From Lepisosteus oculatus (taxonomy: Eukaryota; Chordata; Actinopteri; Semionotiformes; Lepisosteidae): a DNA stretch of 64,000 nucleotides. The notes beneath the pieces were generated by a model. The model saw nothing but the letters and a program-made list of their open reading frames with translations. It was not told the DNA's origin and searched no databases. The stretch is from contig NC_090698.1 in assembly GCF_040954835.1 (NCBI RefSeq), forward strand, positions 74,196,284-74,260,283. Reading direction: 5' to 3'. This document shows, one piece after another, positions 37,401 through 46,784 of this stretch (position 1 is the stretch's first letter; every line of letters starts with the position of its first letter). The position numbers and the translations under genes were made by a program.

Positions 37401-37526
37401 TTTAAAATACTGTTCAATCACTCGACAACAGCGTTCCCATATCCTGAAAGAAACACTTTTACCTGCGGTGAAGGCGCCCGTGCACACCAAGGCAACGAGA
37501 AAGTGCGCGAGAGTTCTCTTCAACAT
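28440..37526 (-). CDS. isg12: ISG12/IFI27-like interferon-inducible protein 2, possibly with extra exons
   Basis: Paralogue of the gene at 13280-16226. Secure exons: exon 1 at 37463-37526 (64 nt, leader [20 protein letters not shown]), 29995-30045 ([15 protein letters not shown]), 29492-29653 (family core [18 protein letters not shown], then [14 protein letters not shown]) and 28440-28549 ([15 protein letters not shown] ... AGEL, TAA). The 64-nt exon 1 and 162-nt core exon match gene 1 exactly in size, and all internal junctions are phase 1. Two further phase-1-to-phase-1 open segments, 34526-34609 and 34009-34083, lie between exon 1 and the next secure exon. They encode amphipathic stretches ([33 protein letters not shown]). 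Without them the product is 128 aa; with both it is 181 aa. The hAT copy and a CR1 copy lie in its introns. The long intron linking exon 1 to the rest is inferred from phase and promoter similarity, not proven. Confidence 0.72.
28668..28980 (-). repeat. 51-bp minisatellite derived from CR1 reverse transcriptase
   Basis: About six copies of a 51-bp unit that translates on the minus strand to [17 protein letters not shown]. This is the conserved CR1/L2 phrase (SYxDRLKELxLFSLEQRR). 51 bp is exactly 17 codons, so the frame is kept through the array. Confidence 0.85.
28981..29491. other. Intron 3-4 remainder of ISG12-like gene 2
   Basis: Intron sequence between the minisatellite and the core exon. 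I see nothing supportable in it. Confidence 0.5.
31408..31998 (-). pseudogene. hAT transposase fragment
   Basis: 196 codons are open. The usual continuation after REVAAEMN is found in another frame immediately downstream (CNIHRET, then [13 protein letters not shown]), which shows a frameshift; further on it is truncated. Transposase activity is not expected. The ORF lacks the N-terminal BED finger. Confidence 0.85.
32030..32285 (+). repeat. LINE 3'-end fragment nested in the hAT element
   Basis: It ends in ctgtaaagcgctttgagaag, then cgctatataaaataaag and an (ATT)n tail, a LINE 3' end shared with the 5S SINE type tails. A ~70-bp inverted counterpart lies at 31205-31275. Confidence 0.65.
33778..33985 (+). 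repeat. (CTGT/CTGC) tetranucleotide-like microsatellite
   Basis: An irregular run of ctgtctgcctgtctac-type units next to candidate exon h2. ORFs across it are low-complexity artefacts. Confidence 0.95.
34009..34083 (-). CDS. Candidate extra exon h2 of ISG12-like gene 2
   Basis: The acceptor is ttccctttcag before 34083 and the donor gtaagc follows 34009. The 75-nt segment is open at phase 1 to phase 1 and resembles the neighbouring candidate exon h1. It could instead belong to an unrecognised minus-strand gene. Confidence 0.4.
34185..34450 (-). repeat. CR1-type LINE 3' end
   Basis: On the minus strand the RT tail region (compare RRHFFTQRVVGVWN) leads into the family 3' end near 34190. That end resembles the copy at 44581-44770. 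Confidence 0.55.
34526..34609 (-). CDS. Candidate extra exon h1 of ISG12-like gene 2
   Basis: The acceptor is cccgatggcag before 34609 and the donor gtaggc follows 34526. It is 84 nt, phase 1 to phase 1. The predicted peptide is Ala-rich and then amphipathic ([15 protein letters not shown]). I recognise no domain. Confidence 0.4.
35622..35913. repeat. 78-bp VNTR, four units
   Basis: Units are 78, 78 and 66 bp plus a partial one, around gagcctggcactgctggagc and gggcactgacagcccatct. Unit lengths are multiples of three, and both strands stay open across it. It lies in intron 1 of ISG12-like gene 2. Confidence 0.9.
36044..36150 (-). repeat. 5S-SINE/LINE tail fragment
   Basis: It contains tagcgcttttctggacactc, then aaagcgctttacaggtaatg, the 3' tail of the SINE family seen at 5168, 47278 and 56637. 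It is 5'-truncated. Confidence 0.65.
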
Positions 37527-37617
37527 GGCGAGTCGGGTCTTCAGCTTTGGGACTTGGAGCCGGAGACCGAATCCGGGTTTTTTACAGCTACAGGGCGTGT
37601 TTACTGATGCTGTTTCG

Positions 37618-37630
37618 CAGAATCGAAACT
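37618..37630 (-). promoter_or_regulatory. ISRE-like element of ISG12-like gene 2
   Basis: AGTTTCGATTCTG on the minus strand, 92 bp upstream of the exon 1 ATG. It is identical over 13 bp to the element 94 bp upstream of ISG12-like gene 1. A TATA-like GTAAAAAA sits at 37578-37585, matching the position of the TATA box in gene 1. Confidence 0.6.
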
Positions 37631-38585
37631 CCACTGAGGGATGGGAAAGCCTCAGAGGATAGATACCGTGTTTACATTAATGTCTAATTTCAGGGAAGAG
37701 TACCGTCCCAGCGCTGCGGATGTGTTTAACGCTGACGCGAGGAGGGGTGAATGATGTGTATTTTATATAGATCATTTACTGCTTTTTACTAAAACAAAAA
37801 CGATTTAGAAGTGTTAGATGTCATTCTATAGAAGGAAATAAAACCAGGTGAAGTTCAACATTTTTATCATTGTCAAAAACAAAATAATTTTGTTTAATGT
37901 GTGCGCACGTAACTACTCTGTTTTACAGCAATTCTAAGAAAATACCTAACCCCCGGCACCTCTGTCATTTGGATCAGACTTCATGCTGTCAAGTGTGTCA
38001 ATCTTTCAGTAGGACGTCTTAAGTGCAAAGCCTCCGTGGGCAGTTCAGTACAATTAAATATGATTTTCACAAACTAAGCGCTCTCCCTCCTATTCTGTTT
38101 GCTACAGGATCACGAACTTTCCGAGTCACTTCGGCAGTTATCGCCGATGTCACTAAAGGAATGCGGTGCGCCAGTCTTGTACGGATTCTCCATTAGTCTC
38201 TGCACCTGCTGCACTTGCTGTAGGAAAAGCGCTCATCAGCTCTTCCGAAATGTTTTAAGTCTGTTAACTGCTGATCACCCTTAAGGTTCATCTGTCCCCT
38301 ATAGGGTTAATGTCCTTAGAGTCCCTGATCTAATAAAGGGGTGCGTGTTTGTGTTTAGGGCCGTGAAGCGCCCGGCTCCTGGGCTCTGTGCGCAGAGGAG
38401 GTGCCCCCACTGAACTGGGGGTCAGGAGAGAAGGATTACCCCCCCTTGCGACCGCGCCTGTCACCCCGCGCTGGTGACGACAGCATGAAAAACATCGTTT
38501 CGTGCGTTTGACCTCTTCACCCTTAGGGAAGTATATTCAAACCACGCGCTATACATTTTGGATTAGCGAGACTCGTGAAAGGGCA

Positions 38586-38845
38586 GCAACATGGGGCAGT
38601 GGTCAGCATCGCCGGGACCCGGGGTGCTGTCTGCGTGGAGTCTGCATGTTTTCCCCGTGTTCGCGTGGGTTCCCTCCGTGTGCTCCGGTTTCCCCCCACA
38701 GTCCAAAGCCATGCTAGTAGGTGAACTGGCCCCGGGGAAAACTGACCCAGGCGTGAGCGAGTGCCCACCTGGCTGTCCGGGGCGTGCCCTACCTTGCGCC
38801 CGTTGCGACTCCCCTGCGACCCTGAGGCGGTATGAAAACGGAGGG
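38586..38845 (+). repeat. Dispersed fish SINE-like repeat
   Basis: It carries the phrases ctgcatgttttccccgtgtt, ggtttccccccacagtccaa and ccttgcgcccgttgcgactc, which are common in a very abundant fish repeat. A weaker copy lies at 49255-49470. Confidence 0.6.
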
Positions 38846-39291
38846 ATGAAACACTGTTTAAAGAGCCTGTCCGCGCCGTGAGACGTCTGGTTCTGTGTGT
38901 CGCTTCTGCTCGGGTTGCAGTGCCCAGCGGTCGTGCCGGACGCCGCTTCCTCCTCGGATTCCTGCGCACGGGAAACGCGCTCCCTGGCGCGCTCCTGTCC
39001 GCGCCACACAGGCGCGGGGGGACTCGGACATTTGGACGACTTATATCCATTTGAAAAGCGGACCTGTGTGGATTTGACACATCGCTCGTGTTGAGCTAGA
39101 GCCGTCTGATGCGAAATTTTCAAGCGCCCGCGTCCCTGTAAACGCTGTTCAATACAAATCACACACAAAGCCAGTCCCTCTTTTTACAACTCAACTCGCT
39201 TTTAATTCATTAAATTAAAACCGCGCGGCCTGGTTCATTTAGAAAAAGCGTCGACACGGCAAACACAAACCTTTCCCACACATTTCCGTCA

Positions 39292-39297
39292 TTTATT
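39292..39297 (-). terminator. GPR150: Likely GPR150 polyadenylation signal
   Basis: AATAAA on the minus strand, ~175 bp beyond the GPR150 stop codon. Confidence 0.55.
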
Positions 39298-39469
39298 TGA
39301 TTCTGTTCGACAGGCCAGACGGTGAAACCCAGCCTCTCCTGTTACACACAGAGCAGCGGGGGGTTGGGGGTGAGAAGAGATGAGTCACATCAAAATGGGG
39401 GAGAACGCAGGAGCCCCATGGAGCCTGCCCTTGCTGGAAACGAGCCCTCAGCTGTACCGCGCTGAGGCC

Positions 39470-40687
39470 TCACAGGGCCGAGGTGATCTCGCCCAGGGAG
39501 GCGGCCGGCTTCAGCAGGCTGACTGACTGCGCCGCCGTGGGGTCCGTGTCCAAGCTGGTGTGGGTGGACGGCTCCGTCTTCCTGCCGTGGTACACCAGCA
39601 GCTCCCGGTGCAGGGTGCTCTCCTTGTAGTCCTGCAGGCAGGAGAAGCACATCTTCTTCTCCATCTTCCTCAGGTACACGTTGTTGGTCTTGAAGAAGAG
39701 GTAGACGTAGGGGTTCACCGCGCTGTTGGTCACCACGAAGATGCCCAAGACGGCGATGACTTCCTCGTCCAGGTCCGTGGTGGCGCCGAAGGCGCTTTTC
39801 ATCTCCACGACGAAATAGGGCAGCCCGCAGACGATGAAGAGGATGATGATCACCAGCGTCATCTTGAGGGTCTTGATCTTGGCGCGGGGGATCGCGCTGT
39901 TGGCGGCCGTCACGCGCAGCGGTCGTTTCCGGTGCCGGGGCTTGCGGCTCAGGAGCCCGTGGGCCGTGCCGCTGGCCCGCGTGTCCCTGCTCCACACAGT
40001 CCACAGGATGCGAGCGTACGCCACACACAGGACGCAGAACGGGGCGAAGAACACGGTGACCGAGCCGTACACGATGTAGGCCTGGAAGTGCCAGCGGGGC
40101 AGGTCGGAGAAGGTGTTGAGGCACTTGCTGTGGGGGCTTCTGTCCGGCTGCACCTTGAAGACGAAAGCCTGGGGCAGCGCCAGGACCAGCGCCGCCAGCC
40201 AGCCCACGGTCGCCAGGAGCTTGGTCGGCAGGGGCGACGCCAGGGGGCGCACTATGACGTGGTGCCGCTCCAGCGCGATGATGGCGATGATGTTGGACGA
40301 GGCGATCAGCCCGAACACCTGCAGCACCTTAAACAGCCGGCAGGCCAGGTCCCCGGCCACCCACCTGTCCTCCAGCACCTCCCAGACGATCTGGGACAGC
40401 AGGGTGAGCACGGAGACGCAGAGGTCGGCCACGGCCAGGTTGGTGATGAGGGCGTCTATTTTCCGCCGCTTGCTCCGGCCGCAGCAGATCTTGTGGAGCA
40501 CGATGGAGTTGCCCAGGAACGCCACGGCGAAAATGACGGACATCGATATGATTCGGACCTGCCGGTTGTAGAAGGGGCCCCGGGTGGAGGAGGAGTTGCC
40601 CCCGCGGTCGGCCAGAGGGAGACTCCAGCGGTCCAGCTCGGACGAATTCGTGCGCGGGTCGCCAGCGAAGCCGGGCGCGCCGTCCAT
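39470..40687 (-). CDS. GPR150: Probable G-protein coupled receptor 150
   Basis: A single-exon, 405-aa class A GPCR of the plasma membrane; the family member is an orphan receptor related to the vasopressin/oxytocin/GnRH receptor branch. Features in order: N-glycosylation sequons at N14 and N31; TM1 with N60; TM2 LAVADL with D88; C116 at the top of TM3 and C189 in loop 2 (likely disulfide); ERH at 140-142 in place of DRY; a basic third loop (~233-275) with RKPRHRKRPLR; TM6 CGLP with P290 but no CWxP tryptophan; TM7 NPYVY at 325-329; possible palmitoylation cysteines 347 and 350. The ATG at 40685-40687 is the first in frame. Length and motifs fit GPR150, and the ARSK/RFESD neighbours support it. 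GC-rich codons leave a 382-codon antisense ORF that is a shadow. I believe the human gene points the same way as ARSK; here it points the opposite way. Confidence 0.88.
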   Translation of the reverse strand: MDGAPGFAGDPRTNSSELDRWSLPLADRGGNSSSTRGPFYNRQVRIISMSVIFAVAFLGNSIVLHKICCGRSKRRKIDALITNLAVADLCVSVLTLLSQIVWEVLEDRWVAGDLACRLFKVLQVFGLIASSNIIAIIALERHHVIVRPLASPLPTKLLATVGWLAALVLALPQAFVFKVQPDRSPHSKCLNTFSDLPRWHFQAYIVYGSVTVFFAPFCVLCVAYARILWTVWSRDTRASGTAHGLLSRKPRHRKRPLRVTAANSAIPRAKIKTLKMTLVIIILFIVCGLPYFVVEMKSAFGATTDLDEEVIAVLGIFVVTNSAVNPYVYLFFKTNNVYLRKMEKKMCFSCLQDYKESTLHRELLVYHGRKTEPSTHTSLDTDPTAAQSVSLLKPAASLGEITSAL

Positions 40688-40908
40688 CTCTGCGCGCCAC
40701 AGCCCTGAGCGATCCTGTCAACTTCTCAAGCTGAAGACGAAGTGCGGGCGCAGGGACCGGCTGCATGCAACGGCAGGACTAACGAACCGTCAAGCACCAA
40801 GCCCCGGTCGCCAGCCCAGCGCCCGCGAGTGCCTCCATAGCTCAGAGAGCAGGACCGGCGAGCGCTTGCCAGACAAGGCGTTATAGACCACAGAGCGGCA
40901 GCCGCAGC

Positions 40909-40915
40909 TTATATA
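40909..40915 (-). promoter_or_regulatory. GPR150: TATA box upstream of GPR150
   Basis: TATATAA on the minus strand, ~225 bp upstream of the ATG in GC-rich sequence. It would give a ~190-nt 5' UTR without an intron. Confidence 0.5.
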
Positions 40916-41337
40916 GACCAGCCCGCGTCATCTGACGATATACTCGCGGGCAGGGGCGAGTGGGCTCGGCAGCAAGGCGGGGGTCTCGGTGACGCCGAGT
41001 TTGCGATCGAACCGAGGCCGGAGCCCTCCTGGAGCAGAGCGGGCACGAACACACGGCAGCGCGAGTGAGAGCGCTTCACGGTGCTGGGCTCGGGAGAGCA
41101 CGCAGAACCGCAGTGCCCCTTACACAGAGCAGTTCTGTGCGTCATTCTTACACCCCGAAGTATTAAAATCAGTGCCCAGAACAATCACCATCTGTGAATG
41201 CACCAGAAAATGAGCGAGCGCGTCTTCGGAGTGACAGACGGCAGGAATCCACAGCGGGATCACACGGGAAGGGGACGGGAAGACCGGGAGGTCCACACCT
41301 GGCCCGCGGGTACAGGGATCATATGATCGCGATCTGA

Positions 41338-41520
41338 TTGTAAATACCGCTACTGCTACCGCTACTGCTGGTACAGCTATTACTAGTGCTGCTACTGCTG
41401 GTACTATTGTACTACTACCTCTCAACTACTACAGTCGCTACTAGTGCTCCTACTCCTGCTATTACCTCTTAACCACTACAGCAGCTACTACTAGTGCTGC
41501 TGCTGCTACGTTTCTGCCTC
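41338..41520. repeat. Degenerate (CTA/CTG) trinucleotide repeat
   Basis: A run of ctactgctaccgctactgct-type triplets in the intergenic region. Confidence 0.8.
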
Positions 41521-41627
41521 TTCTGCCACTGCTCCAGTCAGCACCATTGCGATCCCCGTGTTCGTGTGGGGTGTCAGTGCCCCACTGCAGACACGCTGGC
41601 AGGTTAATACGCTCCTGGGAAACTCCT

Positions 41628-42058
41628 GGTGTGTGTGAGAGTGTGTGAGTGTGTGTGTGCGCGTGTGTGTGTGTGATTGTGCGTGTGTGTGAGTCTGAGT
41701 GTGCGAGTGTGTGCAAGTGAGTGTGTGTGTGAGTGTGCGTGTGATTGTGCGTGTGAGTGTGTGTGCGAGCGAGTGTGTGTGTGAGTGTGATTGTGTGCGT
41801 GTGTGAGTGTGAGAGTGTGTGTGTGATTGTGTGCGTGTGTGAGTGTGAGAGTGTGAGTGTGATTGTGTGCGTGTGTGAGTGTGAGAGTGTGTGTGTGAGT
41901 GTGAGTGTGATTGTGTGCGTGTGTGAGTGTGAGAGTGTGAGTCTGATTGTGTGCGTGTGTGAGTGTGAGAGTGTGAGTGTGTGTGAGTGTGCGTGTGCGT
42001 GTGATTGTGCGTGTGTGATTGTGTGTGTGCGTGTGTGTGAGTGTGTGTGTGAGTGTGC
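41628..42058. repeat. (GT)n-rich microsatellite with higher-order units
   Basis: About 430 bp of gtgtgagtgtg/gcgtgtg. Within it a longer phrase (gattgtgtgcgtgtgtgag) recurs several times. All ORFs through it are artefacts. Confidence 0.97.
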
Positions 42059-43141
42059 AGGGGTCTGGTGGGCCCTGCCTGGCGCTCATCTCTCCGCCGC
42101 CACCCTGAATCGGATGCATCCGTTAGAAACGGGAGGAATGGACGAACTTTTAGCCACGTTTCGACACCTCGGCGCCGTTTCGGAACAGCAGTACAGCAGC
42201 TCGAGAGTTAGGAGTTCACGCTTTTCCTTTCAGCGTGGAATCGGCCTTCACCTGTTGCCTGGAGAGGCCGCGCACGCCATCTAGCGGTGTAACACACACC
42301 TTACAGAACACGCACTTCTCCCCGGCTCTGCAGCAGCCGCGGGGAGCACCGTTTAACCGACGCGCTTCACGAGCTGTGAATTAAAATGATATAAACATAT
42401 AAGGGAGAGTTTAATTCTTGTTTCAGTGAAATATGTCATACCCATTTCTATATACACTACAAGCGCGCCATGATAACAGCTTAATACGTGTTCGTGTATT
42501 TAGGTGAAACATAAATATTTTTTTTGTTGCTCTAAGTCATCTAATTTATCTTAGATCTTGGACAGTTGTTTTCGAGTTCGACTTTAGCCAACAATATTAA
42601 AACGGGTATTTTGGTGATGCTGCCTGAATTTATCCGCGCTGAACAAACGGATCCCGCTGTTTCATTTGATGTGCAACTCCAAATAAGTGCAATTCAGAAA
42701 GTACAATTCACAGGGGGGAAAAAAAGTATCTGTTTCGCTACAACAGCTGCAAGAAATAAGAGTTTTTGTTTGTTCATTGTGAAAATCTGCTCTCCTGCTT
42801 CAGCACCACGTGGGGTGTCACGTGTCCAGGTCGTGGCGTCTCGCGGACTGCGGTGCTCCCGTGATTTCAGTCCGGCCAGGAAAACGCAGAAAATTGTTTC
42901 AGGGGACTAGATCTATATTATATTTCTGTTTCTGACCTGTGCTGCTTGGGTCTGCGGTGTCACCAGGATGAGAAACGTCTGAAAGGACGGCAGACCGGTG
43001 AGTGCGGCGACGTCTGGGTATTTCTCTGACCCGCCGGCTTTTATTTTAATGTCTGGTTTGTGTCGGACATCAAAATAAAGGTGGACGTACACACAGCTGG
43101 TGTCGGGTCCAGTTCGGTCCCCCTGTACCCCTGTACTCAAT

Positions 43142-43888
43142 CTGTACCCCTCCAGTACAGTCTCTCCTGGAATCTGTACCCCTCTAATACAGTCTCTCTG
43201 GGAATCTGTACCCCTCCAGTACAGTCTCTCCGGGAATCTGTACCCCTCCAGTACAGTCTCTCTGGGAATCTGTACCCCTCTAATACAGTCTCTCTGGGAA
43301 TCTGTACCCCTCTAATACAGTCTCTCTGGGAATCTGTACCCCTCCAGTACAGTCTCTCTGGGAATCTGTACCCCTCTAATACAGTCTCTCCTGGAATCTG
43401 TACCCCTCCAGTACAGTCTCTCTGGGAATCTGTACCCCTCCAGTACAGTCTCTCCTGGAATCTGTACCCCTCTAATACAGTCTCTCCTGGAATCTGTACC
43501 CCTCTAATACAGTCTCTCTGGGAATCTGTACCCCTCCAGTACAGTCTCTCCTGGAATCTGTACCCCTCCAGTACAGTCTCTCCTGGAACCTGTACCCCTC
43601 CAGTACAGTCTCTCTGGGAACCTGTACCCCTCCAGTACAGTCTCTCTGGGAATCTGTACCCCTCCAGTACAGTCTCTCTGGGAATCTGTACCCCTCTAAT
43701 ACAGTCTCTCCTGGAATCTGTACCCCTCTAATACAGTCTCTCTGGGAATCTGTACCCCTCCATTACAGTCACTCTGGGAATCTGTACCCCTCTAATACAG
43801 TCTCTCCTGGAATCTGTACCCCTCTAATACAGTCTCTCTGGGAATCTGTAGCCCTCCAGTACAGTCTCTCTGGGAATCTGTACCCCTA
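43142..43888. repeat. 32-bp minisatellite, ~23 copies
   Basis: The unit is ctgtacccctccagtacag plus tctctctgggaat, with ccag/ctaa and ctgg/tggg variants. It produces a spurious 223-codon ORF. Confidence 0.97.
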
Positions 43889-44580
43889 ATCTGTAATGTC
43901 AACGTGCTCCACAAAGCTTTGTAGCTTATTAGTTTCTTATTAAAAGCAGCACCAGCTGTTAATAATAACAGCAGCTCCTGCATGGATCTTGGTGCCTTGG
44001 CTCCTTGAGACACAGATGGACGGTGCCGGTTCTCCGCACGTGTTTATCTCGGTTTCTCTGTGTGTTTCATGAGTGGTGTACAGCATTACCGCCCCCCGGT
44101 GAATGAACGCTGAACTTTCTTTACATGAGAGAGGGGGACCGATAGCAATTGTGTTGCGTGCGTCTTTTGTCTTCTCTTTGTTACAGGTCAATCATTGCAT
44201 ACGCCCAGGATGAGAAGAATCAGGTGTCCCGGACATAACGGCATGCGGATATTTCGCAGGGGGAATACAGGTCCTCCGGGAGAACTCGGGTCTTCAGGGA
44301 AGCTGGTCTCCCTCCGCGTACTCTCTTCCTGAGCTTGCACACTTGCCCCGGTCTCCAGTGGAGGGGCCATTACTCACAGCTTTCCTGCCTCCCCCACTCC
44401 CTGCACGACCGGTGGGCTGGTGAGTGGGGTGTGCCTTTCCTTCGCGGTTAATAACGCTGCACATGGTATTGAACCATAGCCCTGTTTCTGTCAGCCCTGG
44501 CCAAAAACTGTCACCTTGAGCCGATTAATAACCGATCACATATGGAGGTCAGTGCGGTGGACTGCCATTCTTATATCTTT

Positions 44581-44770
44581 ATAGGAACATAAGGAAGTTC
44601 TCACATGATAGGAAGCCATTTGACCCATCTAGCCCCTTCGGTAGTTGATCATCAAGTGGCCCCTGGATCTCATCCAGCTGGTCCCTGCCAGAAGCCAGGT
44701 ATTGGCTTCAGCAGCGAGGCTGGTTGTGCTGGCTGTCTCTGGTGTGTTCCCTGTGATGGGGTTCATCGCC
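44581..44770 (-). repeat. CR1-type LINE 3'-end fragment
   Basis: Read on the minus strand it ends gggctagatgggtcaaatgg ... cttccttatgttcct, the usual 3' end of these LINEs. It lies just upstream of the first RFESD coding exon. Confidence 0.55.
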
Positions 44771-44918
44771 TCTCTTTTCGTCTGAGATTTATTCAGCGTT
44801 GTGTTGTTTTTTATACCTGTTGCCCTTCTCTCTGCTTCGGGTCAGGGGTTTCACGGCGTTGGCAGACCCAGTGGGCACCTGCGGACCTGCCAGCGCGCTG
44901 CTGGCTGCCGAGCTCAGC

Positions 44919-46373
44919 ATGTCCTCCGCGGACGGGGGGGTCCTCTCGGCGTTTGTGGGAAAGAAAGAGGACGTCGTCCGGTCTGGGAGGGCGCTGGCTG
45001 TCGTGCACGGCAGGGAAGTGGTGGTCATCCACCATGCAGGCGCGTTCTACGCCATGGACAGGCTGTGCTACCGTGAGTATGTCAGGACGACCCCTTCGTC
45101 TCCCGTCCATCGTTGGGGTGACTCCTCGCCTTCCCCCCGTGTCCCGAGCTCTCGTCCGCTAGGGCTGAAGTCCGGCATGCCGCCCAGCTCTCGGTCAGCC
45201 TGGATGACGTGAGACTTGGCCAAGATAAGGTGCAAATGTTATTGTTTGTACCGTAGTTGAAGTGTTCGAAGTGGCACCCCACAAACACTGGATCTGGGGA
45301 CCCTTAGAAGTGTCTCTCCGCGACTGGTGTAGCTGTGTAACACGAGAATAAAAACTATGCGTTGCCCTTTCAGAACTGGATTTGAACACTTTAAGGCTAA
45401 GAGCCAGTGCCTTGATGTGTGCTCCCTCCAGGCCTCTGTAGCGGAGCTGGTGGGGTGACGTCAGCGCCCTCCCTGCGCGCAGCAGGGTCCTCAGCCACCT
45501 GGGCTGGGGGAGGTCTCCTTGAGCTCACGCGCTTGGTGCCCTGCTGTGTTACGCCGGAGACCCGGGTTCGCGCCCCAGGTGTGGGGGCCGGAACGGGTGG
45601 CGGGGGGCACGACCCCACGTGGAACTGAGACTGTCACACTTCCTCTGCAAGAGGTCTTGAAAATGTTTGTCCCGTTATTGTAGGGGACAGAATGAGAGCA
45701 TTAGTTAACAGCCTTTTCTGTCTCTCCCCCTATTATAACAGTGCTGGTGTGCATTAAAACAGCAGTAGCCAGTACACTTCGGGCAGGCGTCAGCAGGGTT
45801 ACGGTCTTGCCTGCTAATTGTCCTTCTTGTTACAGATGCAGGGGGTCCCTTACATCTCGGGGACATCGAGGCAAGTACCTGTTAAAATAATATTAACTTA
45901 ATTTAACTTTTAATAAGAATTAAATCATCTATGAACCAGATACACACTGTCTCTACTCCAATAAACAGTTCAAGCTCATCTGATACTCTCCGTTTCGCTT
46001 CAGCCAGGGTCTCTTACAACAGATCCCACAGAGTGGCGCTCGCAGGGGAGTCGAGACCTGGCTCCTGTGGTTGAGATCCTCCGTGTCCGGTGTCTTGTAG
46101 GACGTGGAGGGCAGGCAGTGCATCGTGTGCCCCTGGCACAAGTACAGGATCACGCTGGCCGAGGGCGAGGGGCTGTACCAGGCCGTGGACCCCCGGGACC
46201 CCCAGCGCAGGGCCAGCTGGGGATCCAAGGGCCCGAAGCAGAGGACCCACGCGGTGCACGAGGAGAGCGGAGACCTGTTCGTCACTCTGTCAGACCTCAG
46301 CCTGAGGAGGGAGTCCGACTACTACCAGTCGGAGGAATACCAGCAGGTGATGAGAAACGCGAAGAAGAACTGA
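44919..46373 (+). CDS. RFESD: Rieske [2Fe-2S] domain-containing protein
   Basis: A small soluble protein with one Rieske-type [2Fe-2S] domain; its partner and reaction are not known to me. Coding exons: 44919-45072, 45836-45870 (35 nt) and 46101-46373, giving 153 aa; human RFESD is about the same length. Start MSSADGG; the residue completing C50-Y51-H52 is made across intron 1. Cluster ligands: C50 and H52 (CYHAGGPLHLGDIE), then C73 and H76 (CIVCPWHKYRITLAEGEGLY). The end DYYQSEEYQQVMRNAKKN precedes TGA. Intron 1 is GT-AG; intron 2 starts with GC (gag|gcaagt), a non-canonical GC-AG intron. The ATG at 44919 lies in the first clearly coding exon; the pyrimidine-rich run before about 44845 looks like its acceptor. 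The neighbours fit the syntenic block. Confidence 0.92.
45437..45638 (+). mobile_element. TG...CA-bounded repeat with tRNA-like core, copy 2
   Basis: 202 bp from TGTAGCGG to GTCACA, flanked by CCTC/CTTC (one mismatch). It contains GGTGACGTCAGCGCC, an A-box-like TGAGCTCACGCGCTTGG (45520-45536) and a B-box-like GGTTCGCGCCC (45565-45575). It lies in RFESD intron 1 and is nearly identical to the inverted copy at 9757. Confidence 0.75.
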
Positions 46374-46784
46374 ACAGAGACGGAACACAGGCTGGGACAC
46401 AAGAGTGCTTTTCTGAGGAACGATACAGTAGCAGAAACCGAACGCCGGGTACAAGCTGCATGAAGTGCCTTCGCCTCCGTTCCTCCAGGTGCTTTGTTTT
46501 TAACTCCATTCCTGTGCGTGCAAGTTCACTGTGTCGGTACCTCGGTCTGGACTTCCCAGGAGTCTTGCAGAATACAGCCGTTTGGCTCTTTTCCCCCCCA
46601 TGCTCCTGATGTGTCCTTTACCGCCAGCCTGACTGCGTCTGTTCTGTTCACACTGTGGTCTTGCCAGCGAAGTAGCCCTGCTGGTTGAGTGGTCACAGGA
46701 GAAACTGCTCCAGACCGGCCCTGGGTCTGGAGCCCACGGATTCCTCAGGTTTTCCTTCACTTCCTTCCTTTATTGTCCCAGATG

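Larger units (their letters stand above)
30046..37462. other. Long intron region of ISG12-like gene 2
   Basis: Besides the hAT copy, microsatellite, LINE fragment, VNTR and two candidate exons listed separately, 30100-31050, 32800-33200 and 36150-37460 show nothing I can support. An open segment near 33238-33350 (minus) is discussed under rejected items. Confidence 0.4.
37527..39469. other. Intergenic between ISG12-like gene 2 promoter and GPR150 3' end
   Basis: It contains the ISG12 promoter (to about 37650), a SINE-like dispersed repeat at 38586-38845, a GC-rich stretch to 39080 and the presumed GPR150 3' UTR. No gene is supported. Confidence 0.4.
40688..44918. other. Divergent intergenic region GPR150 - RFESD
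   Basis: GPR150 (-) and RFESD (+) diverge. The GPR150 promoter lies near 40.9 kb and simple repeats fill 41.3-42.1 kb. 42.1-43.1 kb and 43.9-44.5 kb show no supported gene, though non-coding 5' exon(s) of RFESD could lie there. Confidence 0.4.

Noticed and set aside
39560-40708. 382-codon ORF opposite GPR150
   Set aside because: Antisense shadow of a GC-rich real gene; low-complexity His/Gln/Gly composition.
41604-42284. 171- and 175-codon ORFs in the GT-rich tract
   Set aside because: Simple-sequence artefacts (His/Thr or Cys/Val repeats).
43060-43731. 223-codon ORF
   Set aside because: Product of the 32-bp minisatellite (three units give 32 residues).
44799-44918. Upstream in-frame ATG for RFESD (44799)
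   Set aside because: The stretch is pyrimidine-rich intron-like sequence ending in AG sites. The conserved protein fits a start at 44919.
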